DNA of 64,000 bases, from positions 19,765-83,764 of the forward strand of contig NZ_JBPOEU010000016.1 of NCBI RefSeq assembly GCF_051251695.1. The letters are read 5' to 3'. The position numbers and the translations under genes were made by a program. The notes under the pieces are model-generated. The model was not told the DNA's origin and made no database searches. It was given only the letters and a program-made list of their open reading frames with translations. Shown in pieces: positions 50,756 to 59,888 of the stretch. Source of the DNA: Maritalea sp051251695. Lineage in GTDB: Bacteria; Pseudomonadota; Alphaproteobacteria; Rhizobiales; Devosiaceae. Position 1 is the stretch's first letter. Each line of letters begins with the position of its first letter.

Positions 50756-51438
50756 TGGATTTCCTCTGAGGCTTCAATTGTTGTTGGAATTTCTTCGTTC
50801 TGAGGTAAATCAATCGGTGCAGTTTCTGGCATTGTAAGGCTCACAAACTGAGTGATCTTGCCGTTGATTTCTTGTGCAAGGTTGTCAAAATTTCGGGCGA
50901 TGCCGCCGTCAGACCATTCAACCCGACAGTCCCCCATGCCAATGTCAGGCTCGCCCATAATGATCAGGCGACCTTCAAAACCAGCCTGGCTGGCGAATTG
51001 CTCCACAATGGGTTTTACTTCGTCGCTGAGTTGTTCGTTGCAACGCACCACAAGGTGTGCCGTTTTACCCAAGGAGGAAAGGCAATCTTCAATCAGCGCT
51101 GAAATTTCAGGGGTGGGGGTCTGCTCGATGAGGGTAGACGCCAATTTATGCCCAACACTTGCTGCCAATTTTGTAGATTGTGCCAAATGATGTTGCTGTG
51201 CTTGATCTAAAACTTGCAAAAATTGTGCGCCACTTGCCGCCACTTGTTCTGCTGCCGCTGCAACTTGTTGGCTTGTTTGGCTTTGAACAGAGTTTTGCCC
51301 TTCTTGCAGACCTTCATTGTACCCTTGCTCTCTGGCTTGAGAGATCATGCGTTCAATGTCGCGCTCTTCCATCAGCTTGGATTTTTGTGACGTCTTGGCG
51401 AGATCCAGGTCAAATGTGAACTTGGCATGTTGTGTCAT
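50752..51438 (-). CDS. fliH: Flagellar assembly protein FliH (FlbE)
   Basis: A 228-residue protein in the position of Caulobacter flbE. N-terminal FTFDLDL motif, then helix with EQGYNEGLQEGQNSV (Gly-spaced, as in FliH GxxxG segments), a coiled region, and the conserved C-terminal ISALIEDCLSSLG, GEPDIGMGDCRVEWSDGGI, followed by an acidic tail. It regulates FliI and tethers it to the C-ring. Starts directly after the fliG stop. Confidence 0.9.
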   Translation of the reverse strand: MTQHAKFTFDLDLAKTSQKSKLMEERDIERMISQAREQGYNEGLQEGQNSVQSQTSQQVAAAAEQVAASGAQFLQVLDQAQQHHLAQSTKLAASVGHKLASTLIEQTPTPEISALIEDCLSSLGKTAHLVVRCNEQLSDEVKPIVEQFASQAGFEGRLIIMGEPDIGMGDCRVEWSDGGIARNFDNLAQEINGKITQFVSLTMPETAPIDLPQNEEIPTTIEASEEIQ

Positions 51439-52503
51439 CTAACCAATCATCTCTTCGTCTGAGCCATTTTTGGTGATCACAATCTCGCCTTTGGCTGCCA
51501 AGTCTTTCGCTAGATTTACCATCGCTGATTGGGCTTCATCCACGTCTTTCAAACGAACAGGGCCCATGGCTTCCATATCGTCTTTCAACATTTTAGCCGC
51601 ACGAGCAGACATATTTTTAAGGAACAGATCTCTTGTTTGCTCGTTCGCGCCTTTAAGACCCAAAGTAAGCATTGGTTTTTCAACAGCTTGCAACACGGTC
51701 TGGATGGCAGTTCCGTCAAGGGCACCAAGATCATCGAATGTGAACATCAGCGCTTTAATGCGTTCGGCAGAATCTATGTCGCGTTCTTCAAGGTTGGTGA
51801 GGAAACGCGCTTCTGTCTGGCGGTCAAATGCGTTGAAAATGTCTGCCATTTGCTCATGGCTATCACGACGCCTTGTATGCGAAAGCGTAGACATAAACTC
51901 GTTGCGCAAAGTGTCTTCGATTTTTTCGACAATTTCTTTTTGTACCGGCTCAATCGCCAACATGCGCTGGACTACATCCATCGCTAGTTCTTCTGGCAAG
52001 CTGCCCAAAACGCGTGACGCGTGGTCAGTTGCTAGTTTGGTCAACACCACAGATATGGTTTGCGGATATTCGTTCTTTAGGAAACTTGCCAAAACGTCTT
52101 CTTGAACATTTGAAAGCTTTTCCCAAATGTTGCGACCCGCTGGTCCGCGAATTTCTTCCATGATCATGTCAACGCGATCTTGGGACATAAAGGAAAGAAG
52201 CAAACGTTCCGTTGAATCTACACCACCCGCCAAATCACCATTTGTGGTGAGGTTGGTCACGAACTTGGCGAACAAAATGTCGAGCATATCTTGGGTAACC
52301 GCGCCCATGTTGGACATGGCGCGGGACAATTGGCGAATTTCAATATCGTCTAATTCTTCAAAAATCGGTTTGCCAAAATCGGGACCAAGGGCCAGCATAA
52401 GCACAGCGGCGCGCTCGTCTCCCTTGAGCTCACGGTTTTCGCTTTCTCCGGCGATTTCTAGACCAGCGCCAATAGATTGTGGTGCAACTTCAGTGGAAGC
52501 CAT
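51439..52503 (-). CDS. fliG: Flagellar motor switch protein FliG
   Basis: A 354-residue protein. It has FEELDDIEIRQLSRAMSNMGAV (N domain), the middle EHPQ-like NEYPQTISVVLTKLATDHASRVLGSLPEELAMDVVQRM, and the torque helix region MFTFDDLGALDGTAIQTVLQAVEKPMLTLGLKG with charged residues. It links the MS ring to the stator. Alphaproteobacterial length. Three bases after fliF. Confidence 0.96.
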   Translation of the reverse strand: MASTEVAPQSIGAGLEIAGESENRELKGDERAAVLMLALGPDFGKPIFEELDDIEIRQLSRAMSNMGAVTQDMLDILFAKFVTNLTTNGDLAGGVDSTERLLLSFMSQDRVDMIMEEIRGPAGRNIWEKLSNVQEDVLASFLKNEYPQTISVVLTKLATDHASRVLGSLPEELAMDVVQRMLAIEPVQKEIVEKIEDTLRNEFMSTLSHTRRRDSHEQMADIFNAFDRQTEARFLTNLEERDIDSAERIKALMFTFDDLGALDGTAIQTVLQAVEKPMLTLGLKGANEQTRDLFLKNMSARAAKMLKDDMEAMGPVRLKDVDEAQSAMVNLAKDLAAKGEIVITKNGSDEEMIG

Positions 52504-52506
52504 TGT

Positions 52507-54129
52507 TTACGCGGCCTCCAATAGCCAATTTCGAATAATCATAGATGCCTGTTTTGGATTTTCTTGTACCAGCGTGCCAACCCGCTCAATCGCTTCAAAT
52601 TGTGCTTTGCCTAAACTACGTGCTTCGTCGAGCCATTTATCACGGGCCACATCTTCTTCGGTCAGTGGGCCGGTTGGATCAATGGGCTTGCCTGTTGCAT
52701 CCACAGCTTCTTGAGCGGTAACCAACATTGGCGCGTCTTCATCCGGGGCCAACACTTTTTTGATTAAAGGGCGCATCACGAAGAATACGAGCGCTAGTGC
52801 AATGAGTAAGGTCACTGCCATTTCAACAATTGAAAAGATGTCGTCGCGTGTGAAGTCGAACAAGCCAGCTTCGGTTGGCTCAAAATTTAGATCGGGGCGC
52901 TCTGCAAACTGCATGTTGATCACTTCAACCTGATCGCCCCGATTTTCATCATAGCCGATGGCTGAATTTACGAGCGAACGGATTTGCGCCAGTTCTTCTG
53001 CAGTGCGCGGATCATATTGGGCTGAACCATCTGCATTTGTTGAATAAAGCCCGTCAATCACCACCGCAACGGATAGGCGTTTGATGGCGCCAGCTTCTAC
53101 GACTTCGGTTTGAGTGGTTTTTGAAATCTCATAATTGATGGTTTCTTCGGTGGTGCTTGACTGTTCGTTAGAACCACCATTTTCGCCGCCATTTGCTGTG
53201 GCACCGGGCAATTCATTGGCCACACTAACCTGGCCACCATTTGCGGCACCTTGTGCTTGATTGCTCAATTCGCGCGTTTGGGCGGAGCGCACCACTTGCC
53301 CGTCAGGGTCAAAGCTTTCAGATGTGCGGGTAAAGCGGTTCATGTCCAATTCAGCAGTGACCTGAACCCGCGCCCGACCAGCACCAAAAACGTTGGCAAG
53401 CAATTCTTCCAAACGTGTGCGAAGGCGGCTTTCAACAGCAAGCTTGCGTTCTTCGCTTTGGGTAGAAAGTGCACTATCCTCGCCATCAGCACCAGAGGCT
53501 AGCAATTGGCCGGAGCTATCAACGATTGAAACCATGTTCGGGGTAAGACTATCAACGGCTGAGGCTACCAAATGTTGGACCGAGCGAATTTCGCCAGTGG
53601 AGAGAGCACCGCGCACTTCCAATACGATTGATGCTGAAGGTTGTTTGGCTTCGCGACGGAACAATTCACGTTCCGGCAAAACCAAGTGAACGCGAGCAGA
53701 CTTAACGCGCGTTAGGGACGTGATGGTGCGGGCAAGTTCACCTTCAAGTGCGCGTAGGTGATTTAGATTTTGAACAAAGCTTGTCGCACCAAGGGTGTTT
53801 TGTTGATCAAAGATTTCATATCCAACTTGCCCTCTGGTGGGCAAACCGCTTTCAGCGAGCGACATGCGGATAGTGGTTATTTGATCACGAGGGACGAGAA
53901 TAATTTCACCGTCACCTCGCAGTTCGAAGGGCACGCCAAGTGTGCGGAGTTCTTTTACGATCGCAGCAGAATCTTCAAATTCCAAACCTGAATAGACAGG
54001 TGCCATTTGCGGCGTTGTTACTCTAAATATTAAAAACGCAAAAAACCCGACCATTAGTACCGCAGTCACGGCCATGGCTGCAACGCGGGCTAATCCTAAT
54101 CGCGTCAAAAATTCGCCTAATCCGTTCAC
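52507..54129 (-). CDS. fliF: Flagellar MS-ring protein FliF
   Basis: A 540-residue protein with two membrane helices (about 17-38, AVTAVLMVGFFAFLIF, and about 435-455, AVTLLIALALVFFVM). Between them are ring-building motifs: PVYSGLEFEDSAAIVKEL, QVGYEIFDQQNTLGATSF, LEGELARTITSLTRVKSARVHLVLPE. The C-terminal FliG-binding helix follows. I use GTG 54129; TTG 54141 is in frame but lacks a ribosome site. First gene of the operon; a near-consensus CtrA box lies at 54209-54223. Confidence 0.95.
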   Translation of the reverse strand: MNGLGEFLTRLGLARVAAMAVTAVLMVGFFAFLIFRVTTPQMAPVYSGLEFEDSAAIVKELRTLGVPFELRGDGEIILVPRDQITTIRMSLAESGLPTRGQVGYEIFDQQNTLGATSFVQNLNHLRALEGELARTITSLTRVKSARVHLVLPERELFRREAKQPSASIVLEVRGALSTGEIRSVQHLVASAVDSLTPNMVSIVDSSGQLLASGADGEDSALSTQSEERKLAVESRLRTRLEELLANVFGAGRARVQVTAELDMNRFTRTSESFDPDGQVVRSAQTRELSNQAQGAANGGQVSVANELPGATANGGENGGSNEQSSTTEETINYEISKTTQTEVVEAGAIKRLSVAVVIDGLYSTNADGSAQYDPRTAEELAQIRSLVNSAIGYDENRGDQVEVINMQFAERPDLNFEPTEAGLFDFTRDDIFSIVEMAVTLLIALALVFFVMRPLIKKVLAPDEDAPMLVTAQEAVDATGKPIDPTGPLTEEDVARDKWLDEARSLGKAQFEAIERVGTLVQENPKQASMIIRNWLLEAA

Positions 54130-54208
54130 TCTGCCACCCAACTCAAAAAAATGTTTCTCAATCGAAATTGCGAATTGCTTCGCTAGGCAAAATTTACCTA
54201 GAGGGTAG

Positions 54209-54223
54209 TAAAGATATTGTTAA
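54209..54223 (-). promoter_or_regulatory. Near-consensus CtrA box upstream of fliF
   Basis: On the minus strand TTAA-CAATATC-TTTA, one mismatch from TTAA-N7-TTAA, about 80 bases before the fliF start. In Caulobacter the fliF operon is a direct CtrA target. Confidence 0.5.
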
Positions 54224-54273
54224 CCGGTGTCGCGATTTGGGAAATAAATGGGAAAAAACTGCCGAGCACAAAA

Positions 54274-54298
54274 AAAGCCCGCTCAAATGGCGGGCTTT
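54274..54298 (-). terminator. Intrinsic terminator downstream of sciP
   Basis: AAAGCCCGC pairs with GCGGGCTTT perfectly, with T-runs on both strands; on the minus strand it follows the sciP stop by about 36 bases and insulates fliF. Confidence 0.88.
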
Positions 54299-54334
54299 CT
54301 AATCACATTTGAAAAATGCTTTAGGTTCAGCGAT

Positions 54335-54613
54335 TTAGTGTTCGCGATAATGTTGAACCCAAGTTGTGCGCAGGCCAGCAAGGCCATGCTTGTCGATGGC
54401 CGCTTGCCAGTTCAGAAACTCATCAACGCTTAACGTGTATCGGGTGCAAGCCTCATCTAGGCTCAACAATCCCCCACGAACTGCGGCGACGACCTCTGCC
54501 TTGCGGCGGATCACCCATCTCTTTGTATTTGGTGGCGGCAGATCAGCAATCGTTAGAGGGCTGCCATCTGGGCCGATAACATATTTTACACGTGGACGCA
54601 TTTGTACGGTCAT
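54335..54613 (-). CDS. sciP: CtrA antagonist SciP (DUF1153)
   Basis: A 92-residue protein almost identical in pattern to Caulobacter SciP: RPRVKYVIGPDGSPLTIADLP, then KRWVIRRKAEVVAAVRGGLLS, then ACTRYTLSVDEFLNWQAAIDKHGLAGLRTT. SciP binds CtrA at promoters and blocks activation. Start ATG 54613; GTG 54622 is three codons upstream. A near-consensus CtrA box precedes it. Confidence 0.95.
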   Translation of the reverse strand: MTVQMRPRVKYVIGPDGSPLTIADLPPPNTKRWVIRRKAEVVAAVRGGLLSLDEACTRYTLSVDEFLNWQAAIDKHGLAGLRTTWVQHYREH

Positions 54614-54667
54614 TTTACTCACTACTCAAAACCTGACCAACTATGACTTTAATCTAACCCACTTGCC

Positions 54668-54682
54668 TTAAAATTTGACTAA
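54668..54682 (-). promoter_or_regulatory. Near-consensus CtrA box upstream of sciP
   Basis: TTAG-TCAAATT-TTAA on the minus strand (TTAA-N7-CTAA on plus), one mismatch from consensus, about 55 bases before the sciP start. Confidence 0.5.
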
Positions 54683-54786
54683 GCCGTTGGTTACAATTGG
54701 TTAAGTGTATTTGTAAAGGAACCGTACAGGTTTTGGTTTGGAACCGGGGGCGGTTTAGATGGTCCTTGCACCATCAATTGAGGGTT

Positions 54787-56205
54787 CTAATCTTCACTTG
54801 AAGCTTGTTCTATTGCGCGCTGCAAAATGGGAAATATTGATGGGTTTAGCGATTGAGCGACATTGAACCGCAAATAGTCGTTGGCGTTTTGGGAAAGACT
54901 AAATGCATTGCCGGGGGCCAACATCATTTGCTCTGCTAGCGCATATCTGGTCACATCAACTCCATTTATGCCGTGTGGTAATTGGCACCACAAGAACATG
55001 CCCGCATCGGGTTCTATCCATGGCGTTAGGCCAATAGCTTTCAGTTTTGTACTAACACTGCCCATCGCAGTTGCGAGCCGGTTGCGCAGCCCGTTTATGT
55101 GCCGCCGGTAACCGCCATCTTTTAGAAGAGATAAAACCAGTTCAGATGAAAATGATCCGCCGCCGAAGGCCGTTGCGAGTTTGAGATCAACTATTTGATC
55201 GACCCATTCTGATTTTACGGCGATGAAACCACATCGAACGGCAGCCGATAGGGTTTTGGAGAAGCTGCCAATATGGATGACGCGATTTAACCCGTCAAAG
55301 GCCGCGAGGCGAGGCGCGGGAGCATGTTCAAAATCAGCAAAAATATCATCCTCTATGATCAGCAAGTCATTTTGCTCCGCTAACTTTAAAACTTGGTGCG
55401 CAACGGCTGGCGATAGTGTAGCACCGGTCGGGTTATGCAGGGCGGAATTGGTGATATAGAGGCGCGGCTTGTGCTCTTTCAGCGTGCGTTCGAATACTTC
55501 TAGGTCTGGACCATTGCTTGTGTAAGGGACGCCGACAACTTTTACCCGGTGGGCACGCAGCATGGCGTGGAAATTAAAGTAACATGGGTCGTCCAGCACA
55601 ACCACGTCGTCGGGTTCCAGAAAAAATCGACATAATAAGTCGATCGCTTGCGTACCTGACTCGGTCAATATTATTTGTTGCGGCGGCGCTTCAATGGCTC
55701 GATCGGCCAGTCGTCTGGACAGTAACTGTCGCAGCGCTGGCAAACCTTGGGGGGTGGAGTAATCCGTTAGGCTCGTCAAATCATTGCGGGCAACGGCGCG
55801 TAAGGCGCGTCGGATTTCTGTCTGCGGCATCCAGGAAGAGGGCAGCCAGCCGCATCCGGGTTGAAGAAAATGCTGCTCATTGTCTAAAGATTGCCGTGTG
55901 ATCCAGACAGGATCAACTTCTTGCTCAAGATTTGGTCCCGCAACGGACAAGGATAATGGCGGCAGGTGCCCCGCAATATAAAAGCCAGAACCGGGGCGTG
56001 ATAAAATTGTGCCTTCGGCTACCAACCGATCAAATGCTTCAACCACAGTGGATTTGGAAACTTTAAGACGAAGTGCTGTATCGCGGATTGAGGGCAATTT
56101 GACCCCCGGCGCTGTTTGGCGGCTGGCGATATGTTTGCGAATTGAGGCCATCACTTGGGCGACAAGTGTGCCGTTCGACTTCCGATCAATTTCATCCATA
56201 TGCAT
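54787..56205 (-). CDS. MocR-type regulator (GntR HTH fused to aminotransferase)
   Basis: A 472-residue fusion. The GntR winged helix at 12-78 has GVKLPSIRDTALRLKVSKSTVVEAFDRLVAEG and LSRPGSGFYIAG. The class I aminotransferase fold follows, with LTESGTQAIDLLCRFFL, VVLDDPCYFNFHAM, NPTGATL and the PLP lysine in IHIGSFSKTLSAAVRCGF. MocR proteins sense PLP-bound amino acids. It is divergent from a DMT transporter, the classic MocR target. A dyad lies between them at 56253. Confidence 0.93.
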   Translation of the reverse strand: MHMDEIDRKSNGTLVAQVMASIRKHIASRQTAPGVKLPSIRDTALRLKVSKSTVVEAFDRLVAEGTILSRPGSGFYIAGHLPPLSLSVAGPNLEQEVDPVWITRQSLDNEQHFLQPGCGWLPSSWMPQTEIRRALRAVARNDLTSLTDYSTPQGLPALRQLLSRRLADRAIEAPPQQIILTESGTQAIDLLCRFFLEPDDVVVLDDPCYFNFHAMLRAHRVKVVGVPYTSNGPDLEVFERTLKEHKPRLYITNSALHNPTGATLSPAVAHQVLKLAEQNDLLIIEDDIFADFEHAPAPRLAAFDGLNRVIHIGSFSKTLSAAVRCGFIAVKSEWVDQIVDLKLATAFGGGSFSSELVLSLLKDGGYRRHINGLRNRLATAMGSVSTKLKAIGLTPWIEPDAGMFLWCQLPHGINGVDVTRYALAEQMMLAPGNAFSLSQNANDYLRFNVAQSLNPSIFPILQRAIEQASSED

Positions 56206-56252
56206 TTGTAATGCCCAAAATCCCAGTACAGTTCGTGCATATTGTAATGTTT

Positions 56253-56271
56253 TGTATCTGCAATAGATACA
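56253..56271. promoter_or_regulatory. Dyad between the MocR gene and the DMT gene
   Basis: TGTATC (56253-56258) and GATACA (56266-56271) are exact inverse repeats separated by seven bases, 40 bases before the DMT start. A TTGTA motif repeats just upstream. A likely regulator site. Confidence 0.5.
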
Positions 56272-56310
56272 GGCAATGCGCTTAATTCATTTCAAAAAAA
56301 GGGCTGAAAA

Positions 56311-57171
56311 ATGGATGAGCGCAAAAGTGGCTGGATTTACGGCTTTATCGGTATGGTCATCTTCAGCGCGTCACTTGGGGCAACGCGCGTGGGCGTGGCG
56401 CATTTTGATCCCATTTTTCTCACCTCAGCGCGTGCGGTGATCGCCGGAGCTCTAGGCTGTTTACTGCTGTTGGTCTTTTCAAGATCCCGGCCAACGCGAA
56501 GCGATCTCGTGCCACTGCTTATTGTGGCCGTGGGTGTTGTTGTCGGGTTTCCGCTGCTTACAGCCCTGGCTTTGCAACATATCACCTCGGCACATTCCGT
56601 TGTTTTCATAGGTCTGCTGCCGTTATCTACCGCCATATTTGGTGTGATACGCGCTGGGGACAGACCCCATCCGACATTTTGGCTGTTTTCGATATTGGGC
56701 AGTGCGTTCGTCGTCGGGTTTGCCCTAACGAACGATTTTCAATCGTCGCTTTATGGTGATGGACTGATGTTTGTAGCGATTGTTGTTTGTGGATTGGGTT
56801 ATGCAGAGGGCGCGAAGCTGTCGCGAAAGCTGGGTGGATGGCAGGTGATTTGCTGGGCGCTTTTGCTGTCTTTGACCGTGACAATTCCGTTGGCGATTTA
56901 TTCTGCGCCAGCAACATTTGTTGGCATTGCGCCATCCGCTTGGATTGCGTTGGGTTATGTTTCGCTATTTAGCATGCTTATTGGATTTGTCTTTTGGTAC
57001 CGCGGTCTTGCCCAGGGTGGCATAGCGGCTGTGGGCCAACTGCAGTTGCTGCAACCTTTTTTTGGCCTTGTGCTGGCGGCACTGCTGCTTCGTGAGCAAG
57101 TCAGTGCAACCATGATTGTTGTCAGTATTGCTGTGGTGTTATGCGTTGCTGGCGCGAAACGATTTGCCTAG
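56311..57171 (+). CDS. DMT-superfamily transporter, MocR-linked
   Basis: A 286-residue, ten-helix EamA protein: WIYGFIGMVIFSASLGATRVGV at the start, FDPIFLTSARAVIAGALG, LQHITSAHSVVFIGLLPLSTAIFG, and the second repeat GYAEGAKLSRKLGG ... FWYRGLAQGGIAAVGQLQLLQPFFGL. Probably an amino-acid or vitamin-B6-related exporter controlled by the divergent MocR protein; substrate unknown. Confidence 0.88.
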   Translation: MDERKSGWIYGFIGMVIFSASLGATRVGVAHFDPIFLTSARAVIAGALGCLLLLVFSRSRPTRSDLVPLLIVAVGVVVGFPLLTALALQHITSAHSVVFIGLLPLSTAIFGVIRAGDRPHPTFWLFSILGSAFVVGFALTNDFQSSLYGDGLMFVAIVVCGLGYAEGAKLSRKLGGWQVICWALLLSLTVTIPLAIYSAPATFVGIAPSAWIALGYVSLFSMLIGFVFWYRGLAQGGIAAVGQLQLLQPFFGLVLAALLLREQVSATMIVVSIAVVLCVAGAKRFA

Positions 57172-57174
57172 CGT

Positions 57175-57840
57175 TTAGGACGCTAGGCTTACTTTACCGA
57201 CAGATGAAAGCGGAATTTTAGCGCCATCAATGATCAGAATTGGCTCATTGCCTGCAAAATCAACCGTATCAACGATACCCTTGGTCATTGTGTAGGTGTT
57301 GACCTTTGCACCTTCGGCGCTTTTCGCCTCAATATGAAGCGAATATTGTCCTTCTGGTAGGCTTGCGCCATCGCTTCCCTTGCCATCCCACTTGTAGGTG
57401 TGTTCGCCCTTGGCTAGGGCTTTGTCTTCAGTGTGGACCACTGCGCCTGCAGCGTTTTTGATGGTGATTGTGCTTTCTGCGGCGTCTGTGGTCAGGCCAT
57501 ATGTCCACTCCGCCTTATTGTCTTTCATTTCTGTCGTGTCGCCAAAGGCGGTAATGGCTTTGCCGATGTAGGATACCGCTTGAGAAGAAAACGAACCTTC
57601 GTTCGCTTTGATCAAGGCTTCCAAATATTCATTTGTTTTGAGCTGTTGCTCAACACCGGTGAACTGCACCATTTGTTGGGTAAACTGGTTTGTATCCAGC
57701 GGGTCCAATGGATTTTGGTTCTTGAGCTGGGTCGTGAGAATGCTCAAAAACGTATCAAAGTTTTCGCCAATGGTTTTGCGCGAGGTTTTAAGCTCGTTGC
57801 TTGTTGTGCCAATGCCGCTAGCTGGTGCTATGCCTGCCAT
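57175..57840 (-). CDS. flgD: Flagellar hook-capping protein FlgD
   Basis: A 221-residue protein. The N-terminal FlgD region has FDTFLSILTTQLKNQNPLDPLDTNQFTQQMVQFTGVEQQLKTNEYL. The C-terminal FLG/Fn3-like domains have GEHTYKWDGKGSDGASLPEGQYSL. It caps the growing hook so FlgE subunits can polymerise. It follows fliK closely and probably shares its operon. No hook gene is in the window. Confidence 0.96.
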   Translation of the reverse strand: MAGIAPASGIGTTSNELKTSRKTIGENFDTFLSILTTQLKNQNPLDPLDTNQFTQQMVQFTGVEQQLKTNEYLEALIKANEGSFSSQAVSYIGKAITAFGDTTEMKDNKAEWTYGLTTDAAESTITIKNAAGAVVHTEDKALAKGEHTYKWDGKGSDGASLPEGQYSLHIEAKSAEGAKVNTYTMTKGIVDTVDFAGNEPILIIDGAKIPLSSVGKVSLAS

Positions 57841-57849
57841 AACTTGCTC

Positions 57850-59601
57850 CTATACCCACACATTTAGGCCGCCCGGACTTGCCGTGCCGCGATAAATTGT
57901 GGTTTCACTCAATTTTGCCTGCTCTTGTGCAGAAATGTCATGGTCGGCCAAGTTGAGTTGATCTTGGTGACCATTCTGAGATTGTCCAGAACCTTTTTGA
58001 CCGTCTTGTTTCAGCGAGAATTCCAAGTTGGCACGATCGGCGTTCAACCCGGCTTGTTGCAGCGCCCGTTCAAGCGCGCGCGCATCACGTTGGAGGAAAT
58101 CAAGCGTTTCGGCGCGCTCAACCACGAGGCGGGCAGTAACATTGTTGCCATCCATTTCCATTTTTACGTCTATTCTACCCATTTCTGGTGGGTCCAAACG
58201 AATTTCAAACTGCTGCGCGCCCTGACGGACTTGGCGCACGATCTCAAAAGCAACGCCGGGAATATTGACTTGTCTAGGGCCTGTGCGGGCTTGTGCGGCT
58301 TCAACATGATTGGTTTGCTGTTGGAAACTTTCAATTTTGTGCTGGGCAAGTAGTTTTTCAGTGCCCGTTTCAACGGCGTCTAGTTCTGTTGGTAGCGGCG
58401 CAGTTGCTGTTGCTGGTGCTTGAGGTGGCTTGGCAGCACCAGGATAGGTGGCTGCGGCCTGAAGATTTGCCTCACGAGACGCCTGACCAAATGTTTTTGG
58501 CGCTTCAGCATTTTCGCCGGGATTGAGGGTGTTGTTGATAAAATTCGTTTGGCCAGCAGGCTTTTCCCGCTTTTTTGCTTCGCCACTTGCCTGTTGGCCC
58601 AAATTTGCCAATTGCGCCAGAATATCTGGTTCCGCTTCTTTATTAACCGTGCCCGGTGTTGTTGGGTTCACTTGAGTGTTGATTTGACTGGCTTGGGCGT
58701 TGACTTGATTGACTTGAGTGTTGGCTTGGCTCGCCTGAGTATTTGGCTGTTCTGCGATTTTTTGCTGCAACAATGTTTGTTGTGCGGCTGCGTCGTCAAC
58801 AAATTGGCCCGTCGGGGAGGTTCCGCCTAGTGCCGGATTCTCTATACCTGCTTGCACATGAAGTGCTGAACCGCCGAATTGTGGGCGCGCCACTGTCGAT
58901 GTGCTGAATTGTTCAGGCAAAGTCGGTAAGTCGCTGGCGAGTTGCGTTAAACGCTCAATCATTTGATGAATGTTAAGTGGAGCCTTGGCCTCACTATTGT
59001 TTTGGTTAAGCGGCGCGGGCGCTGCGCTAGACACTTGACCTGATAGTTGACCGGGCAATTGGCTAAGGATTTTATCTAGCCGTTCCAACAGTTGGCCAAC
59101 CTTGGCGAAGTCACTGGAACCTACTTTTTCTAAGTCAGTACCTGCTTGACGCAGTTCAGACAGTTGCCCGGCAAAGGCGCCGATTGGTCCGTGAGCGCTG
59201 ATGTTCGCTCTATTTGGGTGCGCATTGATGCTCTCAACGAGTTTGCCTAAGGCTGCGCGCGCTACGTCCAATTGTTCGGATGATGGAATCTGTAGATTGT
59301 CAAATGCTTTTGCTAAAGGTTTTAACGCTTCGGCCAAGCCTGCCAAAGCCTCAGCGATTACCACGGTATCTGGATTGGCTTTGTCTAAACCCAACTCATC
59401 GACATTTTTGGTGTTTGGTGCATTGTTGCCGCCGGCCACGAGTGCGGCCAGCAAGGCTTCAAATCCAGTTCCGCCTTCGCCAGCAGCGTTTGCATTACCA
59501 GTATTTCCAACGATATTTTCAGCGGCATGTACGCCGTTGCGCACTTGTGCTGCCAGTTCTAAACCGGGAATGGAAGGCGCTGCTGATAATCCAAATTGCA
59601 T
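57850..59601 (-). CDS. fliK: Flagellar hook-length control protein FliK
   Basis: A 583-residue protein. The long, poorly conserved Ala/Gln/Asn-rich N-part contains a tandem seven-residue repeat (NTQVNQV, NAQASQI, NTQVNPT) coded near 58669-58745. The conserved C-terminal domain (about 455-540) has GVAFEIVRQVRQGAQQFEIRLDPPEMGRIDVKMEMDGN and ARLVVERAETLDFLQRDARALERAL, as in FliK. It acts as molecular ruler and switches export specificity. ATG 59601 is preferred to TTG 59616. The gap behind it (59602-59888) has TTAA-rich sequence but no clean CtrA box. Confidence 0.92.
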   Translation of the reverse strand: MQFGLSAAPSIPGLELAAQVRNGVHAAENIVGNTGNANAAGEGGTGFEALLAALVAGGNNAPNTKNVDELGLDKANPDTVVIAEALAGLAEALKPLAKAFDNLQIPSSEQLDVARAALGKLVESINAHPNRANISAHGPIGAFAGQLSELRQAGTDLEKVGSSDFAKVGQLLERLDKILSQLPGQLSGQVSSAAPAPLNQNNSEAKAPLNIHQMIERLTQLASDLPTLPEQFSTSTVARPQFGGSALHVQAGIENPALGGTSPTGQFVDDAAAQQTLLQQKIAEQPNTQASQANTQVNQVNAQASQINTQVNPTTPGTVNKEAEPDILAQLANLGQQASGEAKKREKPAGQTNFINNTLNPGENAEAPKTFGQASREANLQAAATYPGAAKPPQAPATATAPLPTELDAVETGTEKLLAQHKIESFQQQTNHVEAAQARTGPRQVNIPGVAFEIVRQVRQGAQQFEIRLDPPEMGRIDVKMEMDGNNVTARLVVERAETLDFLQRDARALERALQQAGLNADRANLEFSLKQDGQKGSGQSQNGHQDQLNLADHDISAQEQAKLSETTIYRGTASPGGLNVWV

Positions 59602-59888
59602 TTTTAACCCACTCAAACAAACAGTGACATGTGTCCACCCACTTATTAAGCAATTTACGGGCCAGTTTTTGACTTGGTTAAAAATTAAGTTAAATCAGAT
59701 GTTTAGTTGTTATGTCTTGAATCAAGATACGAAGAATAGTCCGCATTAGGGACATTTTGGCTGGGTAGGGGGCAGAACTTGCCTATCGGCCCCGTCAATT
59801 GAGTGCGTAAGACTATTGAGTTTTTGCAACCAAATTGCTACATCGCCTTCATCCGTTGGCCCTTAACCCCAATTTGGATGGAGAAACG

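Noticed and set aside
59678..59693. TTAA-N8-TTAA upstream of fliK as a CtrA box
   Set aside because: Spacing is one base too long and the sequence is a simple A/T-rich stretch.
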